Source: Caballeronia cordobensis (GTDB taxonomy: Bacteria > Pseudomonadota > Gammaproteobacteria > Burkholderiales > Burkholderiaceae). From it: 64,000 nt of DNA. The stretch lies in contig NZ_FCNY02000010.1 in the NCBI RefSeq assembly GCF_001544575.2, positions 62,001-126,000 on the forward strand, written 5' to 3'. The notes below the pieces were generated by a model. That model was not told the origin of the DNA. It did no database searches and saw only the letters and a list, made by a program, of their open reading frames with translations. Below, piece after piece: positions 34,703 to 42,941 of the stretch. The position numbers and the translations under genes were made by a program. The first letter of the stretch is position 1, and the number at the start of each line of letters is the position of its first letter.

Positions 34703-35098
34703 ATGAAACGAACCTTCGAATGCGGTCACAGCGGCAAGGGCAAATACTGCCACGCATGCGCGGCTGCCGAAAAGCATAAGGCCCAGCGTCGTCTCGACCT
34801 CGAGGAGACGCGCACTGCGAAGCGAGTCGCGACCACCGACGATCCGATCGATCTGTCCATGGTGCGACACCTCTCGGCCGTACAACGAGAGGCCAGAGAT
34901 CTGCTCGCAAAGGTCAGTAGCGGCGTGCATCCATTTTCGCTCGACGGAAAGTTCATCAAGTCCTCGGCAGGCAAGCTGGTTTCCGTGCCGGTTGGCCGAT
35001 CCTATCGCCTGCTCTTTGACGCACCATCGCTCGCACCGCTACGCCTCGTCAGTCACGAAGACTACAATGGGATTGCGGCGAATCGCGTAGCCGCATAA
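34703..35098 (+). CDS. Small zinc-binding hypothetical protein
   Basis: 131 residues from MKRTFECGHSGKGKYCHACA. The N-terminal CGH...CHAC motif would bind zinc; a basic helical region follows, and the C-terminal half (LVSVPVGRSYRLLFDAPSLA) resembles the small beta-rich toxin/ParE-like core, but the match is weak. Probably of a plasmid-borne small-protein family with unknown role. Confidence 0.6.
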   Translation: MKRTFECGHSGKGKYCHACAAAEKHKAQRRLDLEETRTAKRVATTDDPIDLSMVRHLSAVQREARDLLAKVSSGVHPFSLDGKFIKSSAGKLVSVPVGRSYRLLFDAPSLAPLRLVSHEDYNGIAANRVAA

Positions 35099-35194
35099 CT
35101 TACCTCGACTGACGTGTTGCTTGGCACTATGGCCATCGACGGCTGAGCTATTGCTGAGGCACGCGCGCAGCTTGCCTTCAAACTCCCATACGGG

Positions 35195-35968
35195 TCACCG
35201 CCGAAGCGGCACCCCCGAAAGCCGCTCGCACACCTCGATCAGCCGATCCTGCATCGCCCGGTCTCGCGCAGCTGGATCACAAGCGCGCTCGCGCATGTGA
35301 AAGAAATAGCGGCCGGAGACGCGGGCGGCTTCGTCGTCGCTCGAGGCGAGCCACGCCTGCGTGCGGTGCGCCTTGTTCAGATCGTCCGGCGCGGAGGAGC
35401 CGCCCATCTTCGTCGGGACCCATCCCGGCTCGAGCGCGTTTGAACGCACATCTGGCCAATAGCGCGCCACCGCGAAGGCGAGTAGCACGTCCATAAACTT
35501 GCTCTCCGCATAGGCTTCGGCACCGTTCCAGGGCCGCGCAATCCACTGCACATCGTCGAGCCCGGCAGAGGCTCCACGATGCATTCCCGAGCTGAGATAG
35601 ACGAGCCGTGCGGGCATGTCAATGGACGCTGTGAGGACATACGGCGCAAGCACGTTTACCGCGAATACGTGCGGCAAACCGTCCACCGTCTCAATGCGTC
35701 GCGGCTCGCGATATCCGACCGCCGCGTTGTGAATAACCGCATCGAAGCGGCCAAGCGCGTTCGTTTGCTCGGCGACGTCGCACATCGCATCTAAGCTCGC
35801 GAGGTCGCCGGTCACAACCGCTTCGGCTCGCGGGAGCACGGTACGCGCGTCGTCGGCGCGGGCTTCATTGCGTGCGTGCAGCACGACGCGATGCCCTTGT
35901 TCGATTAAAAGGCGCGCGGCCATCAGCCCCAGTCCGTCCGTCGATCCGGTAATGAAGATGCGAGACAT
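35195..35968 (-). CDS. Short-chain dehydrogenase/reductase
   Basis: 257 residues from MSRIFITGSTDGLGLMAARL. The TGSTDGLG loop binds NAD(P), HNAAVG is the NAG-like structural motif, and LSSGMHR with YAESKF gives the catalytic Ser, Tyr and Lys. Classical SDR length. Substrate unknown. It stands alone on the minus strand between noncoding stretches and looks like chromosomal cargo. Confidence 0.88.
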   Translation of the reverse strand: MSRIFITGSTDGLGLMAARLLIEQGHRVVLHARNEARADDARTVLPRAEAVVTGDLASLDAMCDVAEQTNALGRFDAVIHNAAVGYREPRRIETVDGLPHVFAVNVLAPYVLTASIDMPARLVYLSSGMHRGASAGLDDVQWIARPWNGAEAYAESKFMDVLLAFAVARYWPDVRSNALEPGWVPTKMGGSSAPDDLNKAHRTQAWLASSDDEAARVSGRYFFHMRERACDPAARDRAMQDRLIEVCERLSGVPLRR

Positions 35969-36420
35969 GTCGAGTCCCCAGGGAAAGAAGCGCCCATTCT
36001 GCCCGCCGGCTGCCCGCCTCGCGATGCAATGAAAGGCATTTCACCGATGACAGGGGGACATGAATGGCACTCGTGCTCCGGGCCTGCAACAAGCGGCTTT
36101 CTTGATGGTGACGAAGTTGATGCGCTGAGCGCGCGCGAGCCGCGCCCGGTCACGCAGCGTGGACGCCCGCCTGCTCGTCGCCTGTCTTCGCCGATATTCC
36201 GCCGGCCGCACCCGCCCGGTGCTACGCGAGAATGAGTTCGGCAAGATCTCGCGCAGTAGCGTTGCGCGGGCTTCAGTCCAATGGCCGACGAGATTACCTA
36301 ACCAGCCGATGTCGAAGCCGCCACGCGTAGCCTGCAGGTGAGCGGATGCCCTGCCTCCGACGCGGCGGCCAAATCGTCTGAGCGGCGCGGCGGGCAATTG
36401 AAGTGACGGGGGGCGCCAAG
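35969..36420. other. 452-bp stretch with no gene
   Basis: Open frames here are Arg-rich and lack ribosome-binding sites, typical of shadow frames in GC-rich DNA. It may contain the divergent promoter of the short-chain dehydrogenase or a decayed regulator gene, but I see no identifiable remnant. Confidence 0.5.
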
Positions 36421-36885
36421 TTACAGCGTCTTCGTAACCATTAGCCAGAAAATCGCAAGGAACGCGACGAAAGCGAGCACGCCGAGCACAGTCCATATCG
36501 CCATGAGCATCCAGAAGCGGCGAGACAGCGGCGCCTGCGATGCCGCGCAATCTCGCGCTTCATCGGCGATCAGGTGTTGCAGCCAAACGACCGGCACCCA
36601 GCACGAAATCGCGAACACGTACAGCCCGATGGACCACGCAAGCCACGGCGTCTGCACCCGGAAGCCGACGAGCCGTATCATCAGATAGCCACTAAAAGGC
36701 TGGATGATGGCCGTGGGCGTCGTGAAAAGCCAGTCCGCGATGACGACCAAACGGCTTACGCGAGCGACCGTGCGAGCATCGCGGCCAAGACTCGCGCACA
36801 GCAGATAAAACGCCGAACCGATTCCGGTGCCAAAGAGAATCGTGGACGACAGCACATGCAACCACTTGATGACGAGGTAACTCAC
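36421..36885 (-). CDS. DUF2269-family integral membrane protein
   Basis: 154 residues, MSYLVIKWLHVLSSTILFGT, four predicted transmembrane helices and the family's KWLHVLSSTILFGTGIGSAF and PFSGYLM words. DUF2269 proteins are short inner-membrane proteins of unknown function often found beside short-chain dehydrogenase/DoxX-type genes. Its start overlaps the upstream gene by 4 bp. Confidence 0.87.
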   Translation of the reverse strand: MSYLVIKWLHVLSSTILFGTGIGSAFYLLCASLGRDARTVARVSRLVVIADWLFTTPTAIIQPFSGYLMIRLVGFRVQTPWLAWSIGLYVFAISCWVPVVWLQHLIADEARDCAASQAPLSRRFWMLMAIWTVLGVLAFVAFLAIFWLMVTKTL

Positions 36886-38177
36886 CTTCGGTTCTTTCTA
36901 TCGAGTTGAATCAGCAGGACGAGCGCAGCGAGCATCGGCAGGTTTTTGGAAAGCGGACCATACGGATGCAGCCAGAACTCCGGCAAGCGCCAGCTAATGA
37001 GGGCCGTATAAACGATGATCAGGCAGATCTGGATTTTCCAAAGTCGATTACGAGGACCGAGACGCGCGGGCCAACACAGTGACAGCGCGCCGAGCAGCAA
37101 ATCAAAAAGCGCGGCGGCGTAGAGCAGCAACGGGCGCATGGCGTCCGGCGCGCCGACTCTCGCGAGTAGATCCAGACTGGCCGCTCGCGGATATAGCCAT
37201 GCGGAAACGATTGCGGTCCAGATCCACACCGCCGCAATGGACGCTATCAGCAACGGCAAAAGCCACGCGAGCTTCGCATGCAGGTCGAGACATTGCGGCA
37301 TCGCACGTAGCTGCGAAAGCGCTTTCGGCGGCCGTCCGAGCCAGCGCGTGATGCCGTCCGCGGGCGCGGTGTTGCCACGTTCCAGCATGCCGATGGAATC
37401 GCTGCTGACGAAGCCCCCCGGTAAATGTTCGCCGATGCGCGCGCTCAGACGAACGAGCGAGATCGGCACCGCGACGAACCGCGGGGCGGATGCGCCGGCG
37501 AGGCCGGCGAGAACCGTGAGATAGCTTCGCATCGTCATCGGCTCGGGGCCGACCGCGGCCACCGTTTCCGTCACGCCATCGACGACAATCACGCCCTGGG
37601 TCACTAATGCGACGACGTCGTCAATGTGCACGGGTTGAATGGACTGGCCGCCGCGCCCCGGCAGCGGGACAACTGGCAGCGTCGACCATGCAGTGAAAAA
37701 CTTCGTACTGGCGCCTTCCGGCGAAAAGACCAGCGACGGCTGCACGATCAGCGATGACACCGGTAGGGCGCGCAACGCATCGTCGCCGGCGCGCTTGGTC
37801 AGGTGGTATGCGCTAGCGGCGTGCTCGTCCGCGCCGAGCGCCGAAATCTGCACAATGCGCCGCACTCCGGCCCGCACCGCCGCATGAAAGAGCGCAATCG
37901 GCGCATCCGCGTGCAGACGCTGGAAGTCGTGGCCGGTGCGATCGATGAAGATGCCGACCGCGTTGATCAAGACATCGACGCCTTCGAGAAGCGGTACCAA
38001 AGTTGCTTGGTTGTCGATGCGCGCGAAGTCCAGTTCGACGAAGCGGCACTGCTTCGACAGACCCGCCTTCGCCAGTGGATGGCGCGCGGCGCAAATCAGC
38101 GAATGACCATCCGCGAGCAAGGCCGCCGCGATGCGTGAACCGAGGAGCCCGGTTGAACCCGAGAGGAATATGACCAT
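36882..38177 (-). CDS. SDR-family protein with C-terminal DoxX-like membrane domain
   Basis: 431 residues from MVIFLSGSTGLLGSRIAAAL; another ATG four codons upstream is possible. The N-terminal half is an atypical SDR (GSTGLLGSRIA, RFVELDFARIDN, QISALGADEHAASAYHLTKR, QPSLVFSPEG). The C-terminal 130 residues contain about four hydrophobic helices matching DoxX-like domains. An NAD(P)-dependent protein tethered to the membrane is likely. Translationally coupled to the DUF2269 gene. Confidence 0.87.
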   Translation of the reverse strand: MVIFLSGSTGLLGSRIAAALLADGHSLICAARHPLAKAGLSKQCRFVELDFARIDNQATLVPLLEGVDVLINAVGIFIDRTGHDFQRLHADAPIALFHAAVRAGVRRIVQISALGADEHAASAYHLTKRAGDDALRALPVSSLIVQPSLVFSPEGASTKFFTAWSTLPVVPLPGRGGQSIQPVHIDDVVALVTQGVIVVDGVTETVAAVGPEPMTMRSYLTVLAGLAGASAPRFVAVPISLVRLSARIGEHLPGGFVSSDSIGMLERGNTAPADGITRWLGRPPKALSQLRAMPQCLDLHAKLAWLLPLLIASIAAVWIWTAIVSAWLYPRAASLDLLARVGAPDAMRPLLLYAAALFDLLLGALSLCWPARLGPRNRLWKIQICLIIVYTALISWRLPEFWLHPYGPLSKNLPMLAALVLLIQLDRKNRR

Positions 38178-38660
38178 GACGCTGGGCATCGACACGAGAA
38201 AAGACATTCTTTGGCCCGGCATTGCAGCCGGGCTGCTATCGACGGCGGCGCTCGCGGTGTGCGGCCGCCTCCACGGCAAGCGCGCGACGGCTCCGGTGAG
38301 CGCCGCGAGCCATTGGGTCTGGCCGCAAGAAGCGAACCAGACGGCGCATCCAAAGCCGCGGCATCTGCTAACCGGGCTTGCAATCCATCAACTGATGTCC
38401 ATCGGTTGGGCGGCCGGCAACGCGCTGGCTGTCGCGGTGGCGCGCCGTTCCATGAATCATCGCGACACAGGGGCACGGCCGACGCATCGCGCTCGCTACT
38501 GCGACGACCTTGGCCGCTGCGGCGGGCGACTATATCGTCGTTCCGAAGCGCTTCACGCCGGGCTTCGAATATCACTTGCCGGTCGCCCATATCGCCGCGG
38601 TTTATCTTGCGTTTGGGGCGGGGCTCGTCCTGCCGTTTTTCACGAAGCGCTCGGCGCGCT
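38176..38660 (+). pseudogene. Frameshifted membrane-protein gene
   Basis: The frame from MTLGIDTRKDILWPGIAAGL reads membrane-like sequence to about codon 100 (VARRSMNHRDTGAR). A good C-terminus (IALATATTLAAAAGDYIVVP to LVLPFFTKRSAR) continues in another frame. One extra base near 38476-38481 (CGGCCGAC) explains the shift. The intact product would be a small DUF-type inner-membrane protein. Its start lies within the divergent SDR gene start region. Confidence 0.7.
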
Positions 38661-39011
38661 GAGCCGATGACACAGCCGGCGCAAGCGCCGCCAGTTCTCC
38701 AGATACGACGCCTCGCGCCTGCGGACCAGTTCAACAATGCTGCACTAGGGCTCGTCGATCCGATAGTCTTACTGCGCCGCAGTTTGCCGAGCCATCCACC
38801 ATGGAACGCCTTGTCCGACTGACGCACATGCGGCTGGACGACAGCGAACGCGAGACAGCGCGCGACTTCGGCCTCGCAGTCGGATTGACTCCAATTTACG
38901 TCCTTCCGTGACGGCAAATCGCGTAGGAGCCGGTCGCGTGGGGCCAGGTCGCTATAATCGTCACCGGCTTACAAAATTGAAACCGCCGGACCCCGCCGAC
39001 AGGACAGCGCT
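38661..39011. other. 351-bp stretch with no gene
   Basis: Only a 36-codon frame (MERLVRLTHMRLDDSERETA, near 38.8 kb, plus strand) is visible, without support from a ribosome-binding site. Likely intergenic, with the promoter of the Lar-like gene. Confidence 0.45.
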
Positions 39012-39677
39012 ATGACTGACGAACTTTTTCCCTGCGACCATTGCGGCGGAAAGTGGTCTTTCGGATTCTCCCAGCGATTAGTCGGCCGTCCGTCGGCTCC
39101 TGAGCGCGACTTCGCTCGCCTCGGCAACAGCCTGGCGCCGCCCACGCAAGACATGGAACCGCGCTCACCGTACGACGTTCCCTACGAGAAGGTCTGCTGC
39201 ATTTTCTGTGAAGAATGTGGGATGCAGACGCCTTGGATCCCGATCGGCAACGACCGCTACGCTGCACTGGATAAGGCCGGCGAGATTTGGAATGCTCGGA
39301 TGCGGCGGCCGAAAGCCACCGAGGGCGATCTGCTTCAGCTCGTAAGAAAAGAAGTTAGCGCAGTCGACGATGCTTACCTGATCGACCTCCTCTCGAGGAA
39401 CGAAGACGACTGGGAGAAACGCGGTCCCATCTTCCAAATGCTCGCCAAGAAAATTGCCGACAGCAAAATTACAATGAGCGAGTTCTGGCCAGTCGACACA
39501 GTCCTCCGCGATGCGGCGCGATACCGAAAGCTGCAGCAGCTTGCGAAGCGCATATACATTGACGGAATCGCTTCGGTCCAGTTTCCCCGGATTCCCGCGA
39601 CAGGCGGTGACGAAGGCAACTTTGAAAACAGCGTCAACGAGGCGGTCGATGACCTCCCCGACCGCAACCGCTGGTGA
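39012..39677 (+). CDS. Lar-like zinc-finger protein
   Basis: 221 residues from MTDELFPCDHCGGKWSFGFS. The N-terminal CDHCGG and CCIFCEECG pairs followed by DKAGEIWNARM match the Lar restriction-alleviation zinc-ribbon family. The C-terminal 120 residues are an added helical region. Lar-type proteins counteract type I restriction by a mechanism acting on the enzyme; whether this protein does so is inferred. GACAGCGCT upstream gives only a weak ribosome-binding site. Confidence 0.75.
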   Translation: MTDELFPCDHCGGKWSFGFSQRLVGRPSAPERDFARLGNSLAPPTQDMEPRSPYDVPYEKVCCIFCEECGMQTPWIPIGNDRYAALDKAGEIWNARMRRPKATEGDLLQLVRKEVSAVDDAYLIDLLSRNEDDWEKRGPIFQMLAKKIADSKITMSEFWPVDTVLRDAARYRKLQQLAKRIYIDGIASVQFPRIPATGGDEGNFENSVNEAVDDLPDRNRW

Positions 39678-39746
39678 CTTGACTTCATTCGGCGCCGGTC
39701 ATACTGAAGGAACCTACAAACTAGACACGGCAAACAAGGACCGAAT

Positions 39747-39887
39747 ATGTCACCCATCCAGTACATCGTCGCCGCCTACCGGCTCCGCAATAAGCTCGCG
39801 CCGCAGCTTTTTACGCTGCTCGCCCTCGGCGTGATCCTGACGTATCACGCGATGACAAGTCCGCAGTTGGGCTGGCTTTTGGACTGA
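39747..39887 (+). CDS. Small hypothetical membrane-associated protein
   Basis: 46 residues: MSPIQYIVAAYRLRNKLAPQ, then LFTLLALGVILTYHAM and TSPQLGWLLD. One hydrophobic helix. AAGGA lies 6 bases upstream. Directly followed by recombination site B. Confidence 0.5.
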   Translation: MSPIQYIVAAYRLRNKLAPQLFTLLALGVILTYHAMTSPQLGWLLD

Positions 39888-39900
39888 AAACCCCACAGGG

Positions 39901-40020
39901 ACGCTATCCGGATAGCGTCCCTCTCAGCCAGCATCAAGTACCAAGTTGTTGAATTAACACCGAATAACCACTGTTACAAATTTAGCCGGATATGCACACC
40001 CCCCTTATCCGGCGAACTTT
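39901..40020. other. Putative site-specific recombination site B
   Basis: Same composition as site A: palindrome ACGCTATCCGGATAGCGT (39901-39918), diverged left arm AAATTTAGCCGGATA (39978-39992), identical 13-bp spacer (39993-40005), right arm TATCCGGCGAACTTT (40006-40020), which is the exact inverse of site A's left arm. The recombinase gene stops inside the core. Direct orientation to site A, 38,060 bp away. Confidence 0.62.
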
Positions 40021-41150
40021 TCGCATTGTAAAACGCGGTACAGGGCTGTTCTGCTGATGCCCAGGGCGATTGCCGCTGCTTTCTTATTGCCATCGGTTGC
40101 TGCGAGTGCCTCGTGGACTTGTTCTAATGTCACCTTAGGCGCCTTTAGCCGCCTCTGGACAGAAAAGCTAGACAGGTAAGCGCCGGCCTTTTGCTCTTTG
40201 CTATGGCCCGCCGCCTCAACCACGGCTTGCATCGCTTCGCGGTGGAGCGCCGGGTCGGCCCTCTGGTCGCTGCCTTTGATCGGCGCAGGAACGCCGGTGT
40301 ATTTTTCAAACATTTGCTGCAAGAACTGATGCCTCAGGCCGTGGCACGTAACGCCCAAGCCAGACTTCGTCACACCATGGCGCTTTAGAACCGTATAGAA
40401 ATGGTCCTTCCACTGAGTCTTGGTATAGCCGTCGGGGATCGTCGAGCCAGTAGACCGGTTTGCGTGTTGAGCAGCCTCGAGTAGGAGGTCCATCTTCAAC
40501 TCCATCGGCACCACACGCGCGCGACCGCCCTTTGTGCCGTGGACGACGCTGAGCTTTCCGTCTCTACGGACTGCATCTTTAGGCCGCAACAGAAGACTCT
40601 CTTCGACCCGTAGACCGAAGGCCGCCTGCAGCTTCATTTGCACCGCGACCACGGGCTCCGTCTTCGCGATTTCTTCGATAATGGAAACGGCATCGATCCC
40701 CTTGCCTTCCCATGACTTGTCCTCGGTCGCCACAGACGTGCGCCGAAAGTCGTGCGCGGCTGGATCAATGTACTCCGACATCTTTTTGACAAGGTTCCGC
40801 TTGTTGATCCAGTTCGAGAACGCTCGGAAGTACGTCAACTTGTTCTCGATGGTCCCGGGACTTTGGCCGTCCTTGTGCCATAGCGCCACCAGCCCTTCGA
40901 TGTGCTTTTCCTTGAGCGCATACGGTGTTTGTATCGCGTAGCCGATCTGGCGTAGCTCAACAAACGAACGGCAAAGCTTTTGCAGTCGCGGTTCCTGTGT
41001 TCCGACCGATATCGGCTTATTGCTAACACGGGTACGGCTGTGAACACGATTGACGTTTGGAGTGAAAATCTTCTCAAGCGCATCCCGGAACGCGGGGGGA
41101 AGCTCGGGATAGCCCGCAACGATGCCTTTCACATAGACGGTTACTGTCAT
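40005..41150 (-). CDS. Tyrosine recombinase with C-terminal Fis-like HTH
   Basis: 381 residues. The catalytic domain shows Arg181 (AFGLRVEESL), Lys207 (GTKGGR), His270 and Arg273 (CHGLRH), His316 (AAGHSKE) and Tyr325 (AGAYLSS), the R-K-H-R-H-Y set, of the Integrase_1-like subgroup. After the catalytic Tyr there is an extra domain (about 340-376, VTLEQVHEALAATDGNKKAA and LGISRTALYRVLQ) resembling a Fis-type helix-turn-helix. The stop codon lies in the core of site B, next to its probable substrate. Confidence 0.9.
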   Translation of the reverse strand: MTVTVYVKGIVAGYPELPPAFRDALEKIFTPNVNRVHSRTRVSNKPISVGTQEPRLQKLCRSFVELRQIGYAIQTPYALKEKHIEGLVALWHKDGQSPGTIENKLTYFRAFSNWINKRNLVKKMSEYIDPAAHDFRRTSVATEDKSWEGKGIDAVSIIEEIAKTEPVVAVQMKLQAAFGLRVEESLLLRPKDAVRRDGKLSVVHGTKGGRARVVPMELKMDLLLEAAQHANRSTGSTIPDGYTKTQWKDHFYTVLKRHGVTKSGLGVTCHGLRHQFLQQMFEKYTGVPAPIKGSDQRADPALHREAMQAVVEAAGHSKEQKAGAYLSSFSVQRRLKAPKVTLEQVHEALAATDGNKKAAAIALGISRTALYRVLQCEKFAG

Positions 41151-41614
41151 TCGGATGCTCCTTCCTCGTTTGTTGATTGCCGCGTGTCGGCCACCGAGTG
41201 CATTGCTCGGCCCCTCTCAAACGCCATCTCCAACTGGCATGACTGCCGAAACCCATTCGGGACTCCGCCACCCGCGCACGTGCCAGAAATCCATCCAGCT
41301 ATCGCCGCATGCCGGAGTGCTCTTCGCCTGGACCGCGTATCGTCGAAACCATAGGCAATCGACAGCCGCCATAGAGACCACGCAACTTCGGCCTCGAAGG
41401 CGTGATCTACCAGCGTGAAAATCCGACGTCGTTCGCTTTGCTTCGGGGCAGTTGAGAAGCGCTGTGGCTGTGCTCCATTCGCATCGCCTTCGTCTTTGCA
41501 GCGCCTCAGTGCTACGGTGGCGAAGGTCGATACCTGTTCTGCCCCGGGCGCCCACGCACACAGCAATCGCGTCAGCGCATCAGCGCCTGACGTGTCGATC
41601 ATCTCAGCGCACAT
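41147..41614 (-). CDS. Hypothetical protein coupled to the recombinase
   Basis: 155 residues from MCAEMIDTSGADALTRLLCA. Mostly alpha-helical and soluble; VDHAFEAEVAWSLWRLSIAY and AAIAGWISGTCAG are the only distinctive stretches. No known domain. Its stop overlaps the recombinase start by 4 bp, so it is probably a partner or regulator of recombination. Four TCAGCGC repeats lie around its start codon. Confidence 0.65.
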   Translation of the reverse strand: MCAEMIDTSGADALTRLLCAWAPGAEQVSTFATVALRRCKDEGDANGAQPQRFSTAPKQSERRRIFTLVDHAFEAEVAWSLWRLSIAYGFDDTRSRRRALRHAAIAGWISGTCAGGGVPNGFRQSCQLEMAFERGRAMHSVADTRQSTNEEGASE

Positions 41615-41620
41615 CAGCGC
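41572..41620. repeat. Four TCAGCGC repeats
   Basis: TCAGCGC at 41572-41578, 41580-41586, 41604-41610 and 41614-41620, with an inverted CGTCAG/CTGACG pair around the first two. Located at the start of the 41147-41614 gene; plausible operator. Confidence 0.5.
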
Positions 41621-42512
41621 TCACATTGGTGCGGGACCAGTCCAGCTCATACGACGCAATGGCCATGTAATCCGAGACTAGTGCTGCTCCTGAAGCGTCA
41701 TTTTTTTGCGGCTCTAGCAAGCGCGTTCTCCTTATGTGCTGAGAGTCAGCAACCGTGCTCATCTATTGAACGGTGTACTTCCCTGCCACCGCGCTGCATA
41801 CCTCAGGAGCCTATCCCCGGGCTATTGCCGCACAGCCGCTGCGTTGCCCCGCCGGGTCCTGCCTTCCTGTCCTTTAGCGATTCCATTCGATAGCCCCGCA
41901 CGTGGAAGAAACGTGCATCGACCTCCGTACTGCTGCGTGCTGCCAGTCGCCACGCTTCGCGTGCTGACTGCCGCTGATTTGCTGCTGGAGTACTTCCAAC
42001 GCGCGCCCGCTTCGCGGAATCTCTCGTCGTTGTGCATCTCCTGCTGCTCCAGCAGTCGAACCGCGTACAGCTAACTGTGCGATTCGGCTATGCCGCTGCC
42101 ACGGCTACCGCGCCGGCCCTAGACGCGCTGTTGCGCGCCGGTGTGCCCCGTCTTTGCGGCGGCACGACCTCGGCCAAGTGCTCGGTAATCTTTTTGCGCT
42201 GCTTTATTCCGGGTGCGCCGCCCGTTCGTCTTCCGTACAGGGAGCAGCTTGCCGCGTCGGCCTAGCTGGTCCCCCATCCCAAAGCGCGTTCACTCGGTCG
42301 CGGTGTGTCGGACCTCATGCAACGTACCCAGCGTCGTGTGCTGTAAGGATGCGTCCATCCTCCATGAGGTCGAAATTGGGCAGCCACGGACATGTGTCCG
42401 CGCATTCCCAATCCGTCTCATCTCGGACACTCGTGCAAAACCGCCCGCAAACCCAATGGATATCGCGTGTCCAGCGTCCTCACTTTGGGTCGCTTTGAAC
42501 TTGATTAGATTC
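41621..42512. other. About 0.9 kb without a convincing gene
   Basis: No reading frame with a ribosome-binding site or recognised domain. GC-rich and Cys/Ser/Arg-rich in translation, as expected of non-coding DNA. Together with the repeats on either side it could host a replication or transfer origin, but I find no iterons or AT-rich stretch in it. Confidence 0.5.
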
Positions 42513-42622
42513 AGAAAAAGGCCGCTTCATTTTGCGGCCGTGACAGAGGGGTTTTCGCTAGGCAAAGCGGCCCCCTCGATCGTCCTTTTCAGGAGAGTCG
42601 ATGCGCGTGCGCGCGGTTGGTA
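42513..42622 (-). ncRNA. Candidate small RNA of about 110 nt
   Basis: Transcript from the regulon-type promoter at 42629-42675 would start near 42622 with the usual 5' hairpin (GCGC-GCAC-GCGC) and AUCGAC, continue through a GAGGGG/CCCCUC stem-loop, and end at a strong terminator (42520-42539). No ribosome-binding site or reading frame of useful length lies in between. Confidence 0.62.
42520..42539 (-). terminator. Terminator of the candidate small RNA
   Basis: GGCCGC-AAAATGAA-GCGGCC followed by TTTTTC on the minus strand. Confidence 0.8.
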
Positions 42623-42675
42623 AGTAGAAGGATATCGGCGCCGTGACCACACGCAACATTAAAAGCCGCCTAAAT
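42597..42675 (-). promoter_or_regulatory. Regulon promoter and 5' hairpin, candidate small RNA
   Basis: Minus strand: box ATTTAGGCGGCTTTT (42661-42675), 26 bp, -10 TATCCT (42629-42634), then ACCGCGCGCACGCGC and AUCGAC (42597-42617). Confidence 0.7.
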
Positions 42676-42765
42676 GTAGCGAGCTTTTGCTTCCTTGACA
42701 TTGCGCGCCGATCTGTAGAGTTGGACAGGCGTAACGGGGACTTTTCCCACCGATTTTGTCTTGAT

Positions 42766-42902
42766 GACTGACAGATTGAGGCGCTTCAGACCGTCGATTC
42801 GCCTTCTCACCGTTCACGGCGAGACAACTGACAGTTAACCGAACGTTTCGACAAAAGGAATCGGCGCGTACACCCATCTACCACTTTTCTGTCAGACAAC
42901 TG
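42766..42902. promoter_or_regulatory. CTGACAG repeats upstream of PRTRC protein D
   Basis: ACTGACAG at 42768-42775 and 42827-42834 and the inverse CTGTCAG at 42889-42895, flanked by GACAACTG words. They lie in the leader of an actin-like segregation gene, where operator or centromere-like repeats are expected. Confidence 0.5.
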
Positions 42903-42941
42903 GCGGATGGGTTGAACCTATCGAATTGCTCTGGAGAGAGA

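Noticed and set aside
34703..35098. Toxin-antitoxin assignment for the zinc-binding small protein
   Set aside because: The C-terminal match to ParE/HigB-like folds is too short and no antitoxin partner is adjacent.
36041..36550. 170-codon frame between the two SDR-type genes
   Set aside because: Overlaps the DUF2269 gene in another frame and has Arg-rich, non-family sequence.
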